This document shows positions 18,601 to 26,393 of a stretch of 64,000 bases of DNA, in pieces. Under the pieces are notes generated by a model, which was given only the letters and a program-made list of their open reading frames with translations, searched no databases and was not told where the DNA came from. The stretch's first letter is position 1; every line of letters begins with the position of its first letter. The DNA comes from JAHIQC01 sp964565645 (lineage in GTDB: Bacteria > Actinomycetota > Coriobacteriia > Anaerosomatales > JAHIQC01), in assembly GCA_964565645.1 (NCBI GenBank), contig CAZMFQ010000002.1, forward strand, positions 124,001-188,000. Reading direction: 5' to 3'. Position numbers and translations under genes: made by a program.

Positions 18601-18979
18601 CATGCGAGAGCAGACGGCAGAGATTGCGATAGCCGACGATATCGCGCACGAGCACTGTCAGGTGCCAGCCGCGACCCGATGCCCGCCCGAAGCCGACACT
18701 CGCGGGAAGGTGCAAACGCTCCTCGGGTGGCAGGTCGCCCTCGGCCCCGGGTATCCCTGCGGCCTCCAGAACGATCTCCGCACCGACGATCGGCTTGATG
18801 CCGGCCGCCGTCGCCTTGCGGACGAAGCGCATGGCGCCGTAGAGCCCCTGGTGGTCCGTAAGTGCGACCGCGGGCATCTGCAGTTCGAGCGCACGGTCGA
18901 TCAGTTCGTCGAGATCACATGCGCCGTCGCCGAAGCTGAACCTCGAATGGACGTGAAGGTGGACGAACTCCTGAGGCAT
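15629..18979 (-). CDS. dnaE2: Error-prone DNA polymerase III alpha subunit (DnaE2/ImuC type)
   Basis: C-family polymerase of 1,116 residues from ATG 18979 (GAGGTG 7 nt upstream). An N-terminal PHP domain (HLHVHSRFSFGDG, ALTDHQGLYG) is followed by the palm with catalytic PDIDVDFDSARRDEV, finger segments, HhH, and a C-terminal OB fold (VTVCGVRERAQTP, then LTLEDPTGLLDVVVF). The length and organisation are those of DnaE2 rather than the replicative DnaE1. It follows the DUF6504-like gene by 10 bp behind a LexA-box promoter, so it should be SOS-induced. Its usual Y-family partner ImuB is not in this operon. Confidence 0.93.
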   Translation of the reverse strand: MPQEFVHLHVHSRFSFGDGACDLDELIDRALELQMPAVALTDHQGLYGAMRFVRKATAAGIKPIVGAEIVLEAAGIPGAEGDLPPEERLHLPASVGFGRASGRGWHLTVLVRDIVGYRNLCRLLSHAHVRSGDGPSVVTLRDLARCSEGLIGVSGCRNGEVGAAVLAGDLARARAAAERLRSCFSEGDFYVELTHSLTPDAPRYIATLVSLADSLGLPIVATNNVHYVRPSGFRLHDVLSSAGARMELPGPYERPNAELWFKPAAEMRALFPGLERACDATLEIAERCELDLGLGQFHFPAADLPAGETAYSALTKLAWRGVEDRYRPLTPEAIQRLQHELAIIGDLGFPEYFLVVREIVQFARSKGIRYSGRGSAGDSIVTYALGITDADPIRHDLLFERFLNPARRQMPDIDVDFDSARRDEVIEFIYRRFGSEHVAMVATVNTMTARSAVRYVARALGYPIATVNALSRHLPWVGSRRIREVLETYPECRDHPLRDSRHDLLLELAEELDACPMHLGTHLGGFIITREPIDTWMPLQWAAKGVVVSQYDKDDIEMLGLVKMDILGLRIHSAISDSVAMVRERLGEAAVPEPFELPPDDPKVYEMLARADTVGMFQLESSGQRNLSQRLRASTFEDIIAQISLFRPGPLEAEMITPFIRRRHGIEPVIVPHPGMERPLHDSYGVIVYQEQVLLVAQAVAGFDLAEGDTLRRAMTKGRSREEMARIKAHFVERALGRGVSLEVAEEVFRQLEGFAAYGFNKAHAACFAVVSYASAWLKTYYPAEFAAAIMNNEPMGFYSPRHVLNDARAHGIEILPPHVNESGPLYGVERDGRAIRVGLRDVHEMNKRLLAAIVDERAVRPFRDLADFLRRTRAEVPGAESLIRIGALDGLGVTEAGRPPTRDEMLALLPELKAVLAREGSAGDDVLCLAPAPTRPAEDPTHASGWSVARRLSAELELLSLTLTCHPLELAARDLARRGITYARDLPDITDGARVTVCGVRERAQTPRTRSGKRTCFLTLEDPTGLLDVVVFEDALNRTGDVIVKHRCYLVTGKLQNNTERGLAIIAEEIRPYVVRSERGDRVRLRRGVPSGPMGPSIGGAGAPEEESWEAAEVG

Positions 18980-18989
18980 ACGATCACCT

Positions 18990-19406
18990 CTAGTCCGCGA
19001 GCCCGATGAGGCGCCATGTCGTGGTGAGGCGATCGTAGGCAAGATCGTAGGTTCCGCCGCGGGCAAGGACCCGCCACATCCTGCGGCTCACCCGCTTGCG
19101 CGGATCCCACCAGGCCCGCTCGACCGCCCAGACCTGGACGACGGCCTCGACCCGATAGATGCGCCCGTTCCACTCGAAGGCGGCCGGACATCTCCGACGC
19201 TCGTCCCATGCGACCGCCACGGTCTCCTCGCGCCGTTTACCTATGCCTGCGTCCTCGGCGTGTATGAGGTCCGAGGCCCGAAAGAGCCACGGACTCTTGA
19301 GCAACTCGACGATGACCGGCAGGCGTCCCTCCCTGGATGAGAACAGGTCCATAGGCTGACCCTCGGGAGTCGGGTCGTAGTGCTTGATCGCGGTGTTCCG
19401 TCCCAT
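18990..19406 (-). CDS. DUF6504-like protein, first gene of the SOS operon
   Basis: 138 residues from ATG 19406 (MGRNTAIKHYDP). It has a compact beta-rich pattern with many Trp residues (AFEWNGRIYRVEAVVQVWAV, then MWRVLARGGTYDLAYD). This resembles the small DUF6504 family found next to Y-family polymerase and dnaE2 genes in actinobacteria; the match is from memory of the pattern. No catalytic motif is apparent. It shares the LexA-controlled promoter with dnaE2, which suggests an accessory role in SOS mutagenesis. Confidence 0.65.
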   Translation of the reverse strand: MGRNTAIKHYDPTPEGQPMDLFSSREGRLPVIVELLKSPWLFRASDLIHAEDAGIGKRREETVAVAWDERRRCPAAFEWNGRIYRVEAVVQVWAVERAWWDPRKRVSRRMWRVLARGGTYDLAYDRLTTTWRLIGLAD

Positions 19407-19468
19407 CGGAAGGGGGCCTCCGGGCTCTAGATGGCGACGCCGCGAACGTCGATGTCCGCGGCCACTCC

Positions 19469-19497
19469 AGTATATCGAACGTATGTTCGGTATACAA
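19469..19497 (-). promoter_or_regulatory. LexA-controlled promoter (SOS box between -35 and -10)
   Basis: On the minus strand -35 TTGTAT (19492-19497), 17-bp spacer, -10 TATACT (19469-19474). The spacer contains CGAACGTATGTTCG (19476-19489), a perfect 14-bp palindrome matching the Gram-positive LexA box. A bound repressor would block the promoter of the DUF6504-dnaE2 operon. Confidence 0.92.
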
Positions 19498-19588
19498 GAC
19501 GGCTCTGACATCGAACGGGATGAGACGGATGGAGTGGCGCCCGGGTCGGACCGATGCGCTCAGTAGGCCCGCGCCCGGGACCGGGCGG

Positions 19589-20917
19589 CTAGGCGCTCTG
19601 CGAATGCACCGTCTCGGAACGGACACCGTGGTGCCACAACGCGACGATGATCTCCTCGGCATCAAGGGCCTCGAGCAGAGCATCGACGACCTCGGGGTCG
19701 AACTGGATGCCCCGGAAACGCGAGAGCTCCTGACGGGCGGCGGCGATGCGCATGCCGGGCCGATAGGGCCTGTCCGACGTCATCGCGTCGAACGCATCGG
19801 CGACCGTGAGGATACGCGCCAGACGCGGGATGCGCTCCCCCGCAAGCCCGGCGGGATAGCCACCGCCGTCCCAGTGCTCGTGGTGGTGCCGCACGACAGG
19901 CACGAGCGTGCGCAGGAACGGGATGGACTCGATGATCTGCGCGCCCGACTCGCTGTGCTGCTTGACGTGCTCGAACTCCTCGGCGGTCAGTCGGGCCGGC
20001 TTGAGCAGCACCGACTCAGGGATACCGATCTTGCCGACGTCATGCAGCAGCGCGGCCCGCTCGAGGTCGGCAAGTTCGGCAGCCGAGAGTTTGAGATGCC
20101 GGCCGATGGCCACCGCGTAGTCGGTGACGCTCAGGGAGTGGCTCGCGGTGTAGCTGTCCTTGGCGTCGACCGCACTCACAAGCGCCTGGAGCGTGCCGAG
20201 CGAGTAGTCCTCGAGGTCCTGAAGTGAGTGCTCGAGGCGCTCGTTGATGTTGCCCACCTGGGCCTCGGACGCCCGCAGGCGATCCGCGAGGCTTCTGACC
20301 ATGCCGACCTGGATGAGGTACGCGAGCAGAGTGCCGACCATGATGGCCGCCCACACGATGATGTTGGTGTCACGGATCTCGGCGGCCACGGGCGCGTAGG
20401 ACTGGTAGACCTCGAAGATGCCGACGATGTCCCCCGACTCCGGATGCCTGACCGGCGCGTAGACCTCGATGAACTGACCGACGCGCGCGAACTGGTTGAC
20501 GTTCTCCTCGTCGGCATCACGCACGACCTCGACGGTGGTCTGTCCCGTGAGCGCCCCGGCGACCTCGGGGTCGTCGATGAACGACCTGCCGATGCGATCC
20601 GACTCGTCGGTGGAGTACACGAGGACGCCGTCGGCGTTCCAGAGCTTGACGGCGAAGACCCCCACGAGCTGCAGGTCGTGGCTGACGATCGAGTCGAACT
20701 GCTCGCGGTCGCTCTTGCTCAGGCCGTCAAGCGCATCCACTGCCGCGAACTCGGTCGCGAGATCGGCCGCCGCGATCGCCTGGGCGGTCCTGACGGTGCC
20801 CTCGATGTAGATCCGCTCGATCCGAGAGGTGATGAGCAGCCCGAGCACGAGTGCGAAACCCGCCATGATGGCGAGGCTCCAGAGTGCGAAACGCTCGACT
20901 ATGCCCAGTCTGCGCAA
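19589..20917 (-). CDS. Membrane-bound HD-GYP domain protein (putative c-di-GMP phosphodiesterase)
   Basis: 442 residues. Two membrane segments (about residues 10-30 and 165-185) frame an extracytoplasmic sensor domain, and a short coiled coil leads to an HD-GYP domain. The catalytic motifs are intact: HSLSVTDYA, LLHDVGKIGIPE, HSESGAQII, HHHEHWDGGGYPAGL and DAFDAMTSDRPYR. In the family this hydrolyses c-di-GMP or cGAMP. The start is probably TTG 20917, with a weak ribosome-binding site, so the N-terminus is uncertain. It lies 14 bp downstream of feoB. Confidence 0.88.
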   Translation of the reverse strand: MRRLGIVERFALWSLAIMAGFALVLGLLITSRIERIYIEGTVRTAQAIAAADLATEFAAVDALDGLSKSDREQFDSIVSHDLQLVGVFAVKLWNADGVLVYSTDESDRIGRSFIDDPEVAGALTGQTTVEVVRDADEENVNQFARVGQFIEVYAPVRHPESGDIVGIFEVYQSYAPVAAEIRDTNIIVWAAIMVGTLLAYLIQVGMVRSLADRLRASEAQVGNINERLEHSLQDLEDYSLGTLQALVSAVDAKDSYTASHSLSVTDYAVAIGRHLKLSAAELADLERAALLHDVGKIGIPESVLLKPARLTAEEFEHVKQHSESGAQIIESIPFLRTLVPVVRHHHEHWDGGGYPAGLAGERIPRLARILTVADAFDAMTSDRPYRPGMRIAAARQELSRFRGIQFDPEVVDALLEALDAEEIIVALWHHGVRSETVHSQSA

Positions 20918-20931
20918 GCGCTATCCCGTCC

Positions 20932-22983
20932 CTATCCGCTGAGCCCCGAAACCAAAGGCAGAAGCCTCGCGAAGCAGGCTCCCACGACGATGGCGGTCGA
21001 GACCGTGATGGCCATCACAACAGAGGCCCTCTTCCAGCCGAGCGTACGCCCGAGGACCGCGATAGTCGACACACACGGCATTGCGAGCGTGTTCACGAGC
21101 GCGTACACGAAGATCGCAGTGGGGGTCATGAGGTCGGAAAGCCCGGTCGCGGCGGTCGCGCCGGTGGTGGCGATGGCCAGCGTGAGCAGCAGTTGTAGCG
21201 CGAACTCCTTGCGCAACAGTCCGAACAGCAGCGTGAGCCCCGCAAAGGCGGGCAGGCCGAGGAGCCCCACGACGACCGGCTCCATCGGGGCCGAGAGGGC
21301 CGATATCCAGCCCGCCTCGTATAGACCGCCCAACACGATGCTTCCCGCCACCACGAGCGGTGTGGCCACGAACAGGAACTCCTTGAACTGCCCGAACGCC
21401 TTGCGCGCGACGACCGACGCCCGAGGCCGGCGAAACGGGAACATCTCCATGACCATGCCCTGGTTCCGGCCCGGCAGCACCTTGTTCATCACGACCCCCA
21501 CCCCGGCCGTGACCAGCGCGGTGACCACGAACACCCCGACCGCCGGCGCCCAGCCGACATACGCCCCCACCGCCCCGAGCACGACCGCGGTCCGTGCGCT
21601 GCATGGCACCATTGAGACCAGTGTCGCAGCGACGAAACGCTCGCGATCGGAAGGCAGGACGCGCACGGCGAGCACCGCCGGGACCGAGCAGCCCGCACCT
21701 GCGACAAGCGGGATCACCGCCCGGCCGTGAAGGCCGAAGCGGTGCATCAGCTGGTCCGAGAGGAACGCGACCGCGCTGAGATACCCCGAGTCCTCGAGCA
21801 GCGCAAGCAGGAAGTAGAAGGTCAGGATGTACGGGATGCCGATCGCAAGTGACGCCTCAAGGCCCGCGTCCAGACCCCACAGAAGGGTCCGCGCCACCGC
21901 GCCCTGACCGGCGACCGCGTGCACGGCAGCCTGTATGACCGGAGAGAAGGCCGCGGTCCAGACCAGCGACACGAGCGATGCGAGGAGCTCACCCACGAAG
22001 AACAGCACCGCGAAGAGCGTCGCGAGCATCAGCACGAGCAGTGGGACGCCTGTCGAGGCGCGGGTCGAAGCGACGCGCAAGCGGTCGGAGAAGCGCTGCT
22101 GCCGGTCCTTGGAGATCGTGAGCACCGCATCCGCGATATCGCGGGCCGCGGTGTGCCGCTCACGCGCCAGCGCGGTGACCGCCGGCTCACCCGCGATCCC
22201 GGCGATGCCGCGACGGGCCTCCTCGGCAACGCGGAGCAGCCCCTGATGCCCTAAGGAGACCAGGGCATCGCGCACGTCGTCGTGCGCCTCGACCAACTGC
22301 AGTGCGAGCGCCCGCGGCGGCAGGCCGAACACCTGGGCCCCTGTCGCCTGCACGGTCTCCACCAACGGGCGCAGGGAACGCTCGAACGTGTCGGCGTATG
22401 CGAGCCTGGCGTCTGCGCGGCGCCTGTTCGTGGCGGCAAGTGCCGCCCCCATGAGCTCGGCCACCCCCATGCCGTCGACCGCGACCGTCGGGACGACGGG
22501 GTATCCCGTGGCCCGCGCCAAGGCGGCATCGTCCACCACGAGTCCGGCGCGGGTGGCCTCGTCGGTGAGGTTCAGCCCCAACACGACCGGCATCCCCAGG
22601 TCGATGATCTCGAGTGCGAGCGCGAGGTTGCGGGAGAGGTTCGTCGCGTCGAGCACGACCGCCACGGCGTCGGGACTCACGTCGAGCAGTGCACGCCGCG
22701 CGACCCACGGCTCCTCGGCGTTGCCGCCAAGCCCGTAGGTCCCGGGAATGTCGACGATCGTGACGGTCCGGCCCTCGATCAGCGTCTCGGCCACGTTGAC
22801 GTCGGGGCTCTTGCCCGGGTAGTGGGCTGTCACGACCTCGGAGCCGGTCACATGGTTGAAGATCGTGGACTTCCCCACGTTCGGGTTGCCCACGAGCGCG
22901 ATCACACACTCCGGACGTCCGTCCCTGAAGAGTTCCGTCACACGCCGAGGAACGGCAGGCTGCCTCTCATGAAGTGCCGACAC
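20932..22983 (-). CDS. feoB: Ferrous iron transport protein B
   Basis: GTP-gated Fe(II) permease of 683 residues. The N-terminal G domain shows G1 GNPNVGKST, G3 DIPGTYGL and G4 NLTDEA, then a helical spacer, then a C-terminal membrane domain with Gate motifs (VPLVAGAGCSVPAVLA, MVPCSARTAVVLGAVG). The GTG start at 22983 lies 2 bp after the stop of the DtxR-type regulator gene. There is no separate feoA; the regulator carries a FeoA-like domain of its own. Confidence 0.95.
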   Translation of the reverse strand: MSALHERQPAVPRRVTELFRDGRPECVIALVGNPNVGKSTIFNHVTGSEVVTAHYPGKSPDVNVAETLIEGRTVTIVDIPGTYGLGGNAEEPWVARRALLDVSPDAVAVVLDATNLSRNLALALEIIDLGMPVVLGLNLTDEATRAGLVVDDAALARATGYPVVPTVAVDGMGVAELMGAALAATNRRRADARLAYADTFERSLRPLVETVQATGAQVFGLPPRALALQLVEAHDDVRDALVSLGHQGLLRVAEEARRGIAGIAGEPAVTALARERHTAARDIADAVLTISKDRQQRFSDRLRVASTRASTGVPLLVLMLATLFAVLFFVGELLASLVSLVWTAAFSPVIQAAVHAVAGQGAVARTLLWGLDAGLEASLAIGIPYILTFYFLLALLEDSGYLSAVAFLSDQLMHRFGLHGRAVIPLVAGAGCSVPAVLAVRVLPSDRERFVAATLVSMVPCSARTAVVLGAVGAYVGWAPAVGVFVVTALVTAGVGVVMNKVLPGRNQGMVMEMFPFRRPRASVVARKAFGQFKEFLFVATPLVVAGSIVLGGLYEAGWISALSAPMEPVVVGLLGLPAFAGLTLLFGLLRKEFALQLLLTLAIATTGATAATGLSDLMTPTAIFVYALVNTLAMPCVSTIAVLGRTLGWKRASVVMAITVSTAIVVGACFARLLPLVSGLSG

Positions 22984-22985
22984 GC

Positions 22986-23648
22986 TCAGCCCTTCTCAGG
23001 CTCGCCGGACGTGACGAGGATACGGTCGGCGACCTCCCTGCCTATGGCGTAGGTCGACCCGCCCACGTCGACCATGAGCGGTCCGTTGAAGGGAGCGACC
23101 TCGCAGACCCGGACGCGCGTGCCGGGGAACATGCCCATGGAGCCGAGGTATGAGAGCATCGCATCGTCGTCCTCTGAGACCTGGACGATCTTCACGTGGG
23201 CTCCTGCATCGAAGTCGCACAACGGCGCGCCCTCGACTTCGGCGATGTGGCCCGCAGCGGTCGGTATCGGGTGACCGTGGGGGCAGACTTCCGGATTCTC
23301 CAGGAACACCTCAAGGGCCTCAAGGACCCGCGGAGACAGCGCATGCTCGAGCCGACACGCGTCCTCATGCGCCTCGTCCCAGGGAAGCCCGAGCACGTCG
23401 ACCAGGAAGCGCTCGGAGATGCGATGACGGCGCACGATGTCGAGCGCGAGGATGCGGCCGGCATCCGTGAGAACGACGTCGCCATCGTCCCGTCCGACGT
23501 AGCCCGCGGCCTCAAGGCGCTTGAGGGTCACGGTCACCGTGGGTCCGGAGACGCCGAGGGCCTCGGCGATCGGCGTGGGCCTGACGGGACCCTTCTCCGA
23601 GAGCTTGTAGATGGTCTCGAGGTACTCTTCGAGGGTTGCCGTGGCCAT
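22986..23648 (-). CDS. DtxR/IdeR/MntR-family metal-dependent regulator with FeoA-like domain
   Basis: 220 residues. Winged-helix DNA-binding domain (MATATLEEYLETIYKL, recognition helix near SGPTVTVTLKRLE), then the dimerisation and metal-binding helices (DIVRRHRISERFLVDVLG, HEDACRLEHALS, CPHGHPIP), and a C-terminal SH3/FeoA-like domain (DDDAMLSYLGSMGMFPGTRVRV). In the family Fe(II) or Mn(II) activates DNA binding. It sits directly upstream of feoB and probably represses this pair through a TTAG-N6-CTAA site in its own promoter. Confidence 0.92.
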   Translation of the reverse strand: MATATLEEYLETIYKLSEKGPVRPTPIAEALGVSGPTVTVTLKRLEAAGYVGRDDGDVVLTDAGRILALDIVRRHRISERFLVDVLGLPWDEAHEDACRLEHALSPRVLEALEVFLENPEVCPHGHPIPTAAGHIAEVEGAPLCDFDAGAHVKIVQVSEDDDAMLSYLGSMGMFPGTRVRVCEVAPFNGPLMVDVGGSTYAIGREVADRILVTSGEPEKG

Positions 23649-23722
23649 ACCGATCGCCTCTCGAACGGTCCGATCGACTCCCGGCCAGACGCAGCCGACC
23701 GAGCCGATGCGTGTGGATTTGC

Positions 23723-23736
23723 TTAGTAGATTCTAA
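23723..23736. promoter_or_regulatory. Candidate DtxR-family operator
   Basis: TTAG-TAGATT-CTAA dyad in an A+T-rich stretch 75 bp upstream of the regulator gene, overlapping a minus-strand TAGAAT that could be its -10 box. The TTAG/CTAA half-sites resemble the DtxR/IdeR consensus ends. Confidence 0.5.
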
Positions 23737-23808
23737 TCCAATCACGGAGTAGATGCGACTCCGATTCCCGTCGCTTCACGCGGTTCCGGGAGGCATCGCG
23801 GCGATGTT

Positions 23809-23857
23809 CCGTTCAGTCGTCCCGATTGTCCGTTCATACTCCCCCTGCTACCGTTCA
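23809..23857 (+). promoter_or_regulatory. Three phased CCGTTCA direct repeats (LytTR-like boxes)
   Basis: CCGTTCA at 23809, 23830 and 23851, exactly 21 bp apart (two helical turns). LytTR-family regulators such as AlgR bind CCGTT-type direct repeats with about this period. They lie 30-80 bp upstream of a promoter-like TTGACC/TATAAC. The factor is inference. Confidence 0.4.
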
Positions 23858-23888
23858 TCACCAATCTGGACAATTCGCGAATTGCGTA

Positions 23889-23915
23889 TTGACCACCTTT
23901 TCCGGTAGGTATAAC
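23889..23915 (+). promoter_or_regulatory. Candidate activator-dependent promoter
   Basis: TTGACC (23889-23894) and TATAAC (23910-23915) with a 15-bp spacer, shorter than optimal. The predicted start, near 23922, falls at the first base of a 12-bp helix that closes about 170 nt of sequence. Confidence 0.4.
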
Positions 23916-23921
23916 GTGAGT

Positions 23922-24094
23922 CGTGCCCCGAGAAGTCGGACCTGGCGAGTCAAGAAAAGCAGCGTACCAGTAGCTGCCGACGGTGGGCCTGGATGGTGGA
24001 CACAGCGCGAGTTGGTTCTCCGGAACGGTCGGCCGAAGGTGTGAAACGGGAAACTGTGGAGTACGGACAACGCTGGCGAGGTTTCTCGGGGCAC
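23922..24094 (+). ncRNA. Candidate structured non-coding RNA
   Basis: GTGCCCCGAGAA (23923-23934) is perfectly complementary to TTCTCGGGGCAC (24083-24094), closing about 150 nt. Inside, GCAGC/GCTGC and GTCGG/CCGAC form one extended hairpin; CACAG pairs with CTGTG, and GTTC-TCCG-GAAC and ACGG-GAAA-CTGT (a GNRA tetraloop) form small hairpins. No convincing open reading frame fits the stretch on either strand. It does not match tmRNA, SRP RNA, RNase P or a riboswitch class I know; a 6S-like RNA was considered but not supported. The strand is chosen by the promoter at 23889-23915. This stretch between the DtxR gene and queD otherwise holds nothing I recognise. Confidence 0.4.
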
Positions 24095-24160
24095 CTTTGT
24101 GTTCCGGGCCACTGATGCGGCTCCCCGCCCGGGCTTCGGGACCTCTTCGCGCGATCAGCG

Positions 24161-24526
24161 CTAGCGGCGGTATACCAACTTCGCTATGGGCGACTCCCAC
24201 ACCGCGACTTCCTTGACGCGAACCGCCTCGCCGACCACGATCTCCAGTTCCTCGAACACTACGCGCGCCAGGTTCTCGGCGGTCGGGCTCATCGTATCGA
24301 ACGGATCGACGTCGTTGAGGTATGCGTGATCGAACCGCTCCAGCACGGATGCGAGGTCGGCCTTCAGCCGCTTGAAGTCGTAGACTATCTCGATCTCATC
24401 GAGCGCCTCACCCGCGACGGTCACCTCGACGTCCCAGGTATGCCCGTGCAGGTTGCGACACTCGCCCGGATAGCCTCTCAGGGCATGCGCGGCGTCGAAA
24501 TGGTCCTTGACGGTCAGTTCATACAT
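24161..24526 (-). CDS. queD: 6-carboxy-5,6,7,8-tetrahydropterin synthase (QueD)
   Basis: 121 residues of the PTPS family, which makes carboxytetrahydropterin for queuosine biosynthesis. Zinc ligands are seen in HFDAAHALRG and CRNLHGHTW (HxH), with the catalytic Cys in GECRN; the family VVYDF-like segment is IVYDFKRLK. The ATG at 24526 overlaps the stop of the upstream sensor kinase by 8 bp. Other que genes are not in the window, but a QTMAN-like enzyme lies at 37-38 kb. Confidence 0.92.
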   Translation of the reverse strand: MYELTVKDHFDAAHALRGYPGECRNLHGHTWDVEVTVAGEALDEIEIVYDFKRLKADLASVLERFDHAYLNDVDPFDTMSPTAENLARVVFEELEIVVGEAVRVKEVAVWESPIAKLVYRR

Positions 24527-26324
24527 CAGAGTCCCCTGTGTCCGGGTCGGCGTCGATCGGCAGCGACAGCGTGAACGTGGAGCCCTCGCCGACGACCGAC
24601 TCCAGCGTGAGCATCCCGCCTAGGATACCCGCCAGGGAGCGGGATATGGCAAGCCCGAGGCCGGTTCCCTCCTCATGGGGCCCCTCGGCCTGGATGTACT
24701 CACTGAACACGCGTTCACGAAGCTCCTCGGGCACACCCCGCCCCGTATCTCTGACGCCGAACGAGACCACTCCGTGATCCGGCCCGCTCACCAGGACTTC
24801 GACAGAGCCTTCGGATGTGAACTTGACTGCGTTGCTGAGCAGGTTCAGAAGTACCTGCCGGACCTTGCGGGGATCGGAGCGGATGAGCACCGGCGACCTT
24901 CCCAGCTTCAACCCAAGATGCAGACCCTTCTCGTCCGCCTGGGCGGCCATGCTCTCAAGGACCTCCGCGGCAAGGAGATTGCCGTCGAACTCCTCGATCT
25001 CGAGCCTGACCTGGTGAGCCTCGATCCTCGCGAGGTCCAGGATGTCGTTGATGATCGCGAGGAGGTGCCGCCCGGCATGGTTGATCATCCGTGCCTGCCG
25101 CTCCTGCTCCTCGTTCACCTCACCGGCGAGACCCGACTGGAGGATCTCGGAGAAGCCGATGATGGAGTTGAGCGGCGTCCGCAGTTCGTGACTCATCGCA
25201 CGCAGGAACTGCGTCTTCGCTTCGCTGGCCTCGCGCAGCGCCTCGTTGGTCCGCTCCAGTTCCGCCGCCGTCTGCTGGAGCTCCTCGTTGACGGCCTGCA
25301 GGCCCGCGGTGCGCTCCTCGACCAACCGCTCGAGCAGCGCTTTGCGCTCGTGGACCGCGCGCTCTTCGGCCTTGCGGGCGCTCACATCGCGCGTGACGCC
25401 CTGGAAGCCGGTGGGGATGTCATCAGCACCGACTATCACCGTTGCGACGATCTCTACGTCGACGACATCCCCCGTCCGGGTGATGTAGACCGCCTCCAGT
25501 GTCCGCGGATACCGTTCAGGCAACTGCGTGATGGCCTCGGCGCCGGCCGCCATGAGCACCTCGAGAGACTCCTTGGTGCAGTACACGGAGATGGGGAGCC
25601 CGACGAACTCCTCGGGTGAGTAGCCGAGGATCCTCTCGAACGCCTGGTTGGCGTAGACCCCGCGCAACTCGAGATCGACCTCCCAGATGACATCGGCCGT
25701 GTTCTCTGCCAACAGGCGATACCGCCGCTCGCTCGATCGGAGCTCCTCGGCGGCCGTCTCACTGCGCTCCTGATCCAGAAGCAGCAGGCATACGAGGGCC
25801 GTCGCGAGCGAGAAGAACACGATCACCGACGGCCCGATCTGGCGCACCACCGTCGGACCGACACCACCAGGGAGCATCAACTGGGAGGTCAGCATCGCGA
25901 TGTGCACCACCAGGCCGAACACGAGCAGCACGCCAAAGCGGGAGACCCAATCGAAGCGCCGCCTCAGGTAGTACATCGCAACGCCCAGAAGCGATGATTC
26001 GACCACCACCGCAACACCCACCCACGCACCGCCGCCCCCGAGAGCGAGACGGTAGGCCGCGGCGATGGCGGCTGCGATCGCCGCGACCACCGGGCCCCCG
26101 GTGAAGCCGGCGACAGCCAGAACGACCGAGCGCGCGTCGAATATGACACCGGGGACTATGCGGAGCGGGGTCATCATCCCGACCACGGCCACAAGACCGA
26201 ACAGCAGCCCCGAGAGGATCATGGTGGGGATGCTGCGACGACCGAGACGCCTGGTGATGCGGATGAGGATCACGGAGAGCGCGACCAGAAGCGCGACGTT
26301 CTGGATGAGCGTCAGTACGATCAC
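24519..26324 (-). CDS. Sensor histidine kinase with 5TMR-LYT-like membrane domain and PAS domain
   Basis: 601 residues. The N-terminal half (about 1-185) has five to six membrane helices with the LytS-type signature (TPLRIVPGVIFDARSVVLAV, then GFTGGPVVAA). A PAS domain (about 200-320: RYRLLAENTADVIWEVD), a coiled coil, HisKA with the phospho-His in FLRAMSHELRTPLNSIIGFS, and HATPase N/G boxes (NLLSNAVKFT, DTGRGVPEE, GTGLGLAIS) follow. LytS-type receptors often act on murein or nucleotide-related signals, but with a HisKA core the ligand cannot be inferred. GTG 26324 follows GGGGGAG closely. No response regulator is adjacent. Confidence 0.88.
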   Translation of the reverse strand: MIVLTLIQNVALLVALSVILIRITRRLGRRSIPTMILSGLLFGLVAVVGMMTPLRIVPGVIFDARSVVLAVAGFTGGPVVAAIAAAIAAAYRLALGGGGAWVGVAVVVESSLLGVAMYYLRRRFDWVSRFGVLLVFGLVVHIAMLTSQLMLPGGVGPTVVRQIGPSVIVFFSLATALVCLLLLDQERSETAAEELRSSERRYRLLAENTADVIWEVDLELRGVYANQAFERILGYSPEEFVGLPISVYCTKESLEVLMAAGAEAITQLPERYPRTLEAVYITRTGDVVDVEIVATVIVGADDIPTGFQGVTRDVSARKAEERAVHERKALLERLVEERTAGLQAVNEELQQTAAELERTNEALREASEAKTQFLRAMSHELRTPLNSIIGFSEILQSGLAGEVNEEQERQARMINHAGRHLLAIINDILDLARIEAHQVRLEIEEFDGNLLAAEVLESMAAQADEKGLHLGLKLGRSPVLIRSDPRKVRQVLLNLLSNAVKFTSEGSVEVLVSGPDHGVVSFGVRDTGRGVPEELRERVFSEYIQAEGPHEEGTGLGLAISRSLAGILGGMLTLESVVGEGSTFTLSLPIDADPDTGDSDV

Positions 26325-26393
26325 GCGCTCCCCCTGACTCGAGATCCCGCTCGGCCTGTCCGTTCGCGAATCAACGGACGCGGAGAGTATTCC

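Noticed and set aside
23922..24094. Identification of the candidate RNA as 6S, SRP, tmRNA, cobalamin or c-di-GMP riboswitch
   Set aside because: The conserved core sequences of those classes were looked for and not found.
23742..24200. Short open frames on both strands in the gap between the DtxR gene and queD
   Set aside because: No ribosome-binding sites, odd composition and no recognisable pattern; the inverted repeats argue for an RNA instead.
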